A stretch of 64,000 nt of DNA, from assembly GCA_965234685.1 (NCBI GenBank), contig OZ248539.1:2976001-3040000 (forward strand), in the 5' to 3' direction. This DNA comes from Fimbriimonas planktonicus. Lineage in GTDB: Bacteria; Armatimonadota; Fimbriimonadia; Fimbriimonadales; Fimbriimonadaceae. Below are positions 59,350 to 64,000 of this stretch, in pieces. The notes under the pieces were generated by a model. That model saw only the letters and a list, made by a program, of their open reading frames with translations. It did no database searches and was not told the DNA's origin. Both the position numbers and the translations under genes were made by a program. The number at the start of each line of letters is the position of its first letter. Position 1 is the stretch's first letter.

Positions 59350-59390
59350 GATCGCGTCGTGAGGTTAATCCTCACGACGCGATCTTTTTT
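59350..59390. terminator. Strong rho-independent terminator after katG
   Basis: GATCGCGTCGTGAGG and CCTCACGACGCGATC form a perfect 15-base-pair stem with a five-base loop, followed by six T. It ends katG transcripts on the plus strand. On the minus strand the convergent methyltransferase gene stops within it (59372), so the right arm is partly coding. Confidence 0.93.
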
Positions 59391-60124
59391 GCTCGGAACC
59401 TCAATCGGATGTAGTCGGCGGTCCAGTTTCCGGCGCTATCGCAAAGGCTCGGCTTCAAAAGTTCAACGGCCGTGTCTAGAACGGTTGCCACTGACTCTTG
59501 GCGAAACTCGGCAAGGCTAGTTTGGGCGAAAGTTTTGAGCCAGCCAAGCATCCCCGTTGGCAACGGCGTCGGACGCGGTACGAGCGCGATAGATTCGATT
59601 TCGAACCCATGCTCAGTGAGTAGCTGGCCGTATTCGCTTGACGTTGGGTAGTACCAGGGGCTCTCAAAGTCAGGTAACCCGTGAAGGCGGGTGGCGGCGA
59701 TCAGCGCGGTAACGATGGCGGCAACGTTTCCGTGCCCGCCCATTTCGGCGACAAAGATTCCGCCGGGTTTCAGGGCTCGGGCAACCCCTGCGACAGCCAG
59801 TTCGGGAGGCTTTACCCAGTGCAACGTGGCGTTCGAGAAGACCGCGTCGAATTCGTTTTCGAAAGTGAGCTCGCGCGCGTCCATCACAGCGACGTTCAGC
59901 CCAAGCTCTTTCGCCTTTTCAATCATCGTCGGGCTCGCGTCGACGCCAATGACATCGGCGCCGCGTTTCTCGAGCTCCTTCGTCAGTGGGCCATCTCCGC
60001 AGCCCAGATCTAGCACCCGGAGTCCGCGGATGTCGCCCAGAAGGTCGGCCACTTGGTGACCGAAGTCACTGACGAAGCGGGCGTTTTTGTTGTAGTCGTC
60101 AGCGTTCCAGGCGATGTTTGACAT
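59372..60124 (-). CDS. Class I SAM-dependent methyltransferase
   Basis: A 250-residue protein with Rossmann motifs: 'RVLDLGCGDGPLTKEL' (motif I), 'VIGVDASPTMIEKAKE' (motif II Asp), 'FENEFDAVFSNATLHWV' (post-II/III) and 'ALKPGGIFVAEM'. The layout resembles Tam/UbiE-like small-molecule methyltransferases. The substrate is unknown. The last codons overlap the katG terminator stem. The gene is preceded closely by the small conserved gene on the same strand. Confidence 0.88.
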   Translation of the reverse strand: MSNIAWNADDYNKNARFVSDFGHQVADLLGDIRGLRVLDLGCGDGPLTKELEKRGADVIGVDASPTMIEKAKELGLNVAVMDARELTFENEFDAVFSNATLHWVKPPELAVAGVARALKPGGIFVAEMGGHGNVAAIVTALIAATRLHGLPDFESPWYYPTSSEYGQLLTEHGFEIESIALVPRPTPLPTGMLGWLKTFAQTSLAEFRQESVATVLDTAVELLKPSLCDSAGNWTADYIRLRFRAKKIAS

Positions 60125-60142
60125 GGTGATAGTTTGTCTTGG

Positions 60143-60502
60143 TTAGCCTAAATCTTCGCGATGGTGAGTCTCGACGAGTTCGATCTTGCCGATGATGCTT
60201 CGGTTCAGTTCTTCCAGGTCCTCGCTTGGAATCCACCACTCTGTGTCTTCCGATCCACCGACGACGTGGGTTTCGTATCGATCCGCAAACTCGCGACTGA
60301 CTTCGAACTTCGTGATGTAGCCGATTCCGTACTCCTTCACGTTCCAAAGGTTCACCCGTCGCGCATAGCCGATGTTCGTGACGGGATAGAAGATGGGTTG
60401 GTAATACAACCTTGGCGGCCAAGCTTTGAACCCACTTTGCTCGACGAGGTCCCATTCGGCCTGGTTACACGGGCGATACATCGTGACGGTCGGTTGTTCC
60501 AC
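60143..60502 (-). CDS. Conserved small protein of unknown function
   Basis: A 119-residue protein with 'MYRPCNQAEWDLVEQSGFKAWPPRL', 'QPIFYPVTNIGYARRV', 'NVKEYGIGYITKFEV', and 'HVVGGSEDTEWWIPSEDLEELNRSIIGKIELVE' (in part). This layout recurs in many bacteria as a short uncharacterised protein. The GTG at 60502 has TACTCT at -13 to -8. ATG 60481 (MYRP) is the alternative. It is divergent from the membrane protein gene and upstream of the methyltransferase by about 18 bases. Confidence 0.7.
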   Translation of the reverse strand: MEQPTVTMYRPCNQAEWDLVEQSGFKAWPPRLYYQPIFYPVTNIGYARRVNLWNVKEYGIGYITKFEVSREFADRYETHVVGGSEDTEWWIPSEDLEELNRSIIGKIELVETHHREDLG

Positions 60503-60539
60503 GGTGGTTAGAGTATGACTTCGGTAGTCTAAGGTCAGG

Positions 60540-60884
60540 ATGGGAGACGCATGGGAAGCCAAGTGCCTGGCGCAGATGGATGATGAGGCGATCTGGCTGC
60601 GGATCGGTCGGCCCAAACCGGCGGAATCGGAAAAGCTGCCTCGATGGGTGATTGCGATGATCTTCAGGTTCAACTTCGCTATCTTTGCCGGAGTTCTGAC
60701 GGTGCTTCTGGTGGTCCTGGCGTTTACGATGACGGACTCGCTTTCTGACTTTCGGAATACGGCCGATATTCTCTCGGTCGTTGGGTTCGTCGTAGTGGTC
60801 GCAACTGCGATGGCGTCCTACTCGGCAAACATTTACCGGCGAAGCTGGAACCGACGGGCGGCTCGGTTTCTGAACGAGGGCTGA
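60540..60884 (+). CDS. Small membrane protein of unknown function
   Basis: A 114-residue protein: a short N-terminal part with 'AQMDDEAIWLRIGRP', then two membrane helices (about residues 42-62 and 78-96), and a basic C-terminus 'RRSWNRRAARFLNEG'. No family is recognised. AAGGTCAGG precedes the ATG, and TAGTCT at -15 to -10 is a plausible -10. It is divergent from the conserved small gene. Confidence 0.6.
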   Translation: MGDAWEAKCLAQMDDEAIWLRIGRPKPAESEKLPRWVIAMIFRFNFAIFAGVLTVLLVVLAFTMTDSLSDFRNTADILSVVGFVVVVATAMASYSANIYRRSWNRRAARFLNEG

Positions 60885-61026
60885 GCGCAAGGTTATGCGC
60901 GAATCGATCCGCTGATTAAGGTACTGGACGAAACGTTGTCCGCCGACCGGAAGGCGTTGTCGTGGTCAGCATAAAACTTGCTAGTGATTCGCGACCTCAT
61001 GATCGCTTGGTATGCTGCCGGCTTCG

Positions 61027-63975
61027 ATGTCGCTAGTTCAGGGAGTCTACGATCTATTAGTAACCGACACTGTGCGCGCGAAAATTGAAGCGCTTCCGTC
61101 GGATCTTGAAGCGGTCGTGCATTCGCTGGAACTCGGGGATCTCGCGGAGTATCTCGCGAGGGAGATCCTGCTCCGCACGCGGGAGCAGTTGAGATTCACG
61201 GATGACGTGGATCAAGCAATCTCGCAAACGGTACGAGCGATTCAGCAACTTGGCAAAGATGAGCTGATTGAGGCATGCGTGCTTGCCGCGGTTAAAAAGA
61301 AGCAAGGCACGATCACTCTGCCGGAAATCCCGCTGGCGCACAACGCACTTGTTACAAATGAAAGCAAGGTCAATTACGCGCACATCCTCCGGAAGGAACT
61401 AGCTTCGGCAGATCGCGTCGACGTCATCTGTCCGTTTATTGGCGTTGCGGGGCTGAACCTGATCTTCAAAGAGCTTCAGGAACTTGGCAGTCGACTACGT
61501 GTCGTGACGACGACTTATCTTGGCGGAACGCATACGCGAGCATTGGTCAGGATTGCAGAAACCAACGCGAGCGTCAAAATTGCGTACGAAAGCCGAGATC
61601 AAAAGACGAGCCTGCACGCTAAAGCCTGGATTTTCCACCGGGATTCGGGTGCCAACACCGCGACGATTGGCTCATCGAATATCTCGCCAAACGCGCTTGT
61701 CGATGGCCTCGAATGGAATGTCCGAGTTAGCGCGATCGAATCGCCGCAGCTCTTTGAAGGGCTAAAGAGTACTTTCGAGCGCCTCTGGCACGATCCGCAG
61801 TTTGAGGACTTTGATCCGGCACGAGACACCGAACGCTTGACCCTTTCTCTGAAGGCTCAACGAAGCAGTACGTCCGAAGCGATGTTCTTTGCTGACCTCG
61901 CACCGCATCCTCATCAGGCGGAGGCACTCGCCGAACTTCAGTACGCACGGCTTGAAGGTCGTAAGGAGAATCTTATCGTTGCTGCGACCGGTACAGGAAA
62001 GACCCTATTGGCCGCGTTCGACTACAAGCGGTTGTGCGAGGCTGCGAAGGGACGGCTTAAGCTCCTGTTTGTTGCGCACCGGGGCGATATTCTGGAGCAG
62101 TCGCTAGGAGCCTTTCGCGCGGTAATGCGCGATAAAGATTTTGGCGAACTGAACGTCGGGCAGGACAAGGCAGACAACTGGAAGTATGTATTTGCTTCGA
62201 TTCAGTCTTTCAGCGAAAAGAGGCTTAGTGAGTTTTCGGCAGATCACTTTGACGTTATCATTGTCGACGAGTTTCACCACGCCGAGGCAAGGACTTACCA
62301 GCGGTTACTTGATCATTTTCGACCCTCTCAGTTGCTCGGCTTAACCGCTACACCTGAGAGAACAGATGGCCGATCGGTGATTGACCGATTTGGTGTTCCA
62401 ACTTTTGAATTGCGACTATGGCATGCACTGGAGCGAAACTTGCTGTGCCCATTTCACTACTATGGAATTGACGATAAGACAAACCTAAGTAGCGCAGGCT
62501 TTATCAGCGGAAAGTATGTAGATTCTGATCTGGAGAAGGAGTTTATTGAACGAGGCGATGAACGAGTTCGGATCATCCTTCACGAGCTGCAGGAGAAAGC
62601 CCCGGAACTTGATGGACTTCGTGCCGTGGCCTTTTGCGCCACGATTCGTCACGCTGATTACATGGCAAAGCAGTTTGTCTCGGCTGGTTACAATGCCGTA
62701 GCGCTGCACTCCGGACGCTCGGCGGAAGACCGCGATCGGATCATGTCCCAATTTCGGAAGGGCGAAATCCAAATCGTATGCACGGTCGATCTCTTCAACG
62801 AGGGTATTGACGTGCCCGAAATCAACACCGTACTCTTTTTGCGTCCGACCGAAAGCTCGACGGTGTTCATCCAGCAGCTCGGTCGAGGGCTGCGAAAGCA
62901 CGCGGACAAGGGCGCGCTAACCGTGCTCGACTTCGTTGGTCAGCAGAATCGGAAGTTTCGGTGGGATTTGCGCTACCGGGCCATGACGGGCCAGACTCGG
63001 ATGGAGCTGCAGCGAGCAATCACCGATGAGTTTCCCCAGTTGCCCGCGGGATGCAACATCAGGCTAGACAAAGAGACTCAGAACCATATTCTCGACGGGA
63101 TAAAGAATGGAATCCCGACGAACAAACGGGCGATGATTGATGAAATTCGTCGTCTTGTTGCCGCGGGCAAAGAGATCACGGTGTCCAGTTTCATTCGCGA
63201 GTCAGGAGTCGAGCTCTCAGATCTTTACCGCGGGCACTCTTTGCACCACTTGCTGGTTAGCGCGGGCGTTGAAAACGCCGAGGACGAAGCCGTGAAACGG
63301 GTGAGTAGCTTTATTCATTTGAACGACACCCTAAGGATTGAAAACTACCGCGATGCCTTGCTCAAGTCGCAGGAGTCCGCTTGGTCGCGGATGGTCTCCT
63401 TCCCATTATCACGATCAATGGATGCTTCGAAAATTACGCCAAGGGTTCGGCGAGAGATGCTCGAACTCTTGGATTACCTTGCGACATACACATTGCATCG
63501 GACAGCTCTGGCGGCAGACCTTCCTTTTGTAGTCGGTATGGAGTATTCCCGCGACGAGATCGTGGCACCATTCCGTGACAATCCTGAATCGATGCGTCAA
63601 GGAACCTTTTACGTGCGTGAGGCTGGGCTAGATATCCATCTCGTCACGCTCAAGAAGACCGCTAGAAACTTTTCTCACACCACGATGTACCAGGACAGAT
63701 TCATCGGTCCAAACAAGCTTCACTGGGAAAGTCAATCGACGACATCTCTCCAATCCGCTACGGGTCAGCGACTTATAAACGGTACTGGGAGGCATCTGTT
63801 CTTCGTTCGCAGTGAGACCTTGTCAATTGGGGGCGTGGGACCGGTGCCTTTCACCTGCGTTGGATTTGCCAAACCAATTTCCCACCAGGGTGAGCGCCCG
63901 ATAAAGCTCGTATGGGAGCTTGAAACCCCGGTAGCCGACCACACTTGGGTTCGCTTTAAGGCTGCATCCGGGTAG
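61027..63975 (+). CDS. PLD-nuclease/SF2 helicase/DUF3427 protein
   Basis: A 982-residue protein. N-terminal region (about 1-120) helical. A PLD-type nuclease domain spans about 120-260 with one HKD motif 'SLHAKAWIFHRDSGANTATIGSSNIS' (cited in part). The SF2 helicase spans about 285-660: 'AATGTGKTLLAAFDY' (Walker A), 'VDEFHHAEA' (DExH), 'LLGLTATPERTDG', 'RHADYMAKQF', 'QQLGRGLR'. The C-terminal third is the DUF3427 region. The architecture matches single-protein restriction/defence helicases. An ATG five codons earlier (61012) is possible. TATGCT at -16 to -11 is a candidate -10. It stands alone at the edge of the window. Confidence 0.88.
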   Translation: MSLVQGVYDLLVTDTVRAKIEALPSDLEAVVHSLELGDLAEYLAREILLRTREQLRFTDDVDQAISQTVRAIQQLGKDELIEACVLAAVKKKQGTITLPEIPLAHNALVTNESKVNYAHILRKELASADRVDVICPFIGVAGLNLIFKELQELGSRLRVVTTTYLGGTHTRALVRIAETNASVKIAYESRDQKTSLHAKAWIFHRDSGANTATIGSSNISPNALVDGLEWNVRVSAIESPQLFEGLKSTFERLWHDPQFEDFDPARDTERLTLSLKAQRSSTSEAMFFADLAPHPHQAEALAELQYARLEGRKENLIVAATGTGKTLLAAFDYKRLCEAAKGRLKLLFVAHRGDILEQSLGAFRAVMRDKDFGELNVGQDKADNWKYVFASIQSFSEKRLSEFSADHFDVIIVDEFHHAEARTYQRLLDHFRPSQLLGLTATPERTDGRSVIDRFGVPTFELRLWHALERNLLCPFHYYGIDDKTNLSSAGFISGKYVDSDLEKEFIERGDERVRIILHELQEKAPELDGLRAVAFCATIRHADYMAKQFVSAGYNAVALHSGRSAEDRDRIMSQFRKGEIQIVCTVDLFNEGIDVPEINTVLFLRPTESSTVFIQQLGRGLRKHADKGALTVLDFVGQQNRKFRWDLRYRAMTGQTRMELQRAITDEFPQLPAGCNIRLDKETQNHILDGIKNGIPTNKRAMIDEIRRLVAAGKEITVSSFIRESGVELSDLYRGHSLHHLLVSAGVENAEDEAVKRVSSFIHLNDTLRIENYRDALLKSQESAWSRMVSFPLSRSMDASKITPRVRREMLELLDYLATYTLHRTALAADLPFVVGMEYSRDEIVAPFRDNPESMRQGTFYVREAGLDIHLVTLKKTARNFSHTTMYQDRFIGPNKLHWESQSTTSLQSATGQRLINGTGRHLFFVRSETLSIGGVGPVPFTCVGFAKPISHQGERPIKLVWELETPVADHTWVRFKAASG

Positions 63976-64000
63976 CTTGCGCTCTGGTCTTATGATTTCT

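Noticed and set aside
1..64000. CRISPR arrays, tRNA or rRNA genes, insertion sequences, phage genes
   Set aside because: I looked for short regular repeats, tRNA-like cloverleaf strings, transposase motifs and structural phage genes and saw none. The 280-bp repeats are not terminal inverted repeats of a transposon.

Overview
The window looks like a chromosomal segment of an environmental Gram-negative bacterium. My best guess is Armatimonadota (Fimbriimonas-like). This is inferred from moderately high GC, many secreted glycoside hydrolases and esterases of rarely cultured lineages (GH116, GH95, GH127, DUF5695), a tripartite RND efflux system that implies an outer membrane, and frequent leaderless-type promoters (TANNNT placed 7 bases before the start codon). 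No rRNA, tRNA, CRISPR array, transposase or phage structural gene was seen.

Layout. 1-8.4 kb: a secreted carbohydrate/ester block (DUF1579-like protein, RbsD/FucU-like protein, GH116, SGNH esterase, a fused alpha/beta-hydrolase + SGNH protein, PQQ dehydrogenase). 8.6-21.1 kb: the most unusual region. A cluster of extracytoplasmic signalling/protease proteins (small secreted protein, membrane CHASE2 protein, secreted caspase with DUF4384-like tail, secreted TPR-CHAT protease, secreted WD40-caspase) is bracketed by roughly 280-bp imperfect direct repeats. The outer repeat is an intact NTF2-like gene end on the right and a dead copy on the left. 21.5-24.5 kb: a compact HigB toxin / HigA-ImmA antitoxin-protease / Cas4-like + DEDD nuclease (DUF2779) operon. 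24.6-31.9 kb: EEP phosphatase/nuclease, a membrane beta-propeller-like protein, an MNT-HEPN (MntA-HepT) module whose toxin has an in-frame stop near its start, a dead DUF6717 copy, a beta-lactamase-fold protein without catalytic residues, an adenylate cyclase and a DUF4932-like protein. 32.1-44.8 kb: many small one- or two-gene units (DUF6717, PhyH, DUF1801, ArsR+AHSA1, DUF3303, DUF5695, YCII, esterase, class A beta-lactamase-like, Dps, DinB, YdeI, glyoxalase/TetR, DUF2314). 44.8-49.6 kb: a GH127-GH95 operon for arabinose/fucose-containing glycans. 49.8-56.1 kb: a CzcCBA-type heavy-metal RND efflux operon led by a Cys/His-rich secreted protein. 56.2-60.9 kb: AHSA1+ArsR under a perfect palindromic operator, catalase-peroxidase KatG with a strong terminator, a methyltransferase and small genes. 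61-64 kb: a PLD-helicase-DUF3427 defence-type protein.

How they work together. The glycan enzymes with Tat or Sec signals suggest scavenging of plant or microbial polysaccharides. KatG, Dps and the metal efflux system are stress functions. The HigBA-nuclease, MNT-HEPN and DUF3427 genes form a scattered defence/TA component. The caspase/CHAT/CHASE2 cluster is the best candidate for an uncharacterised system, because every soluble member carries an export signal. It would therefore act outside the cytoplasm, unlike the known cytoplasmic CHAT/caspase defence proteases.
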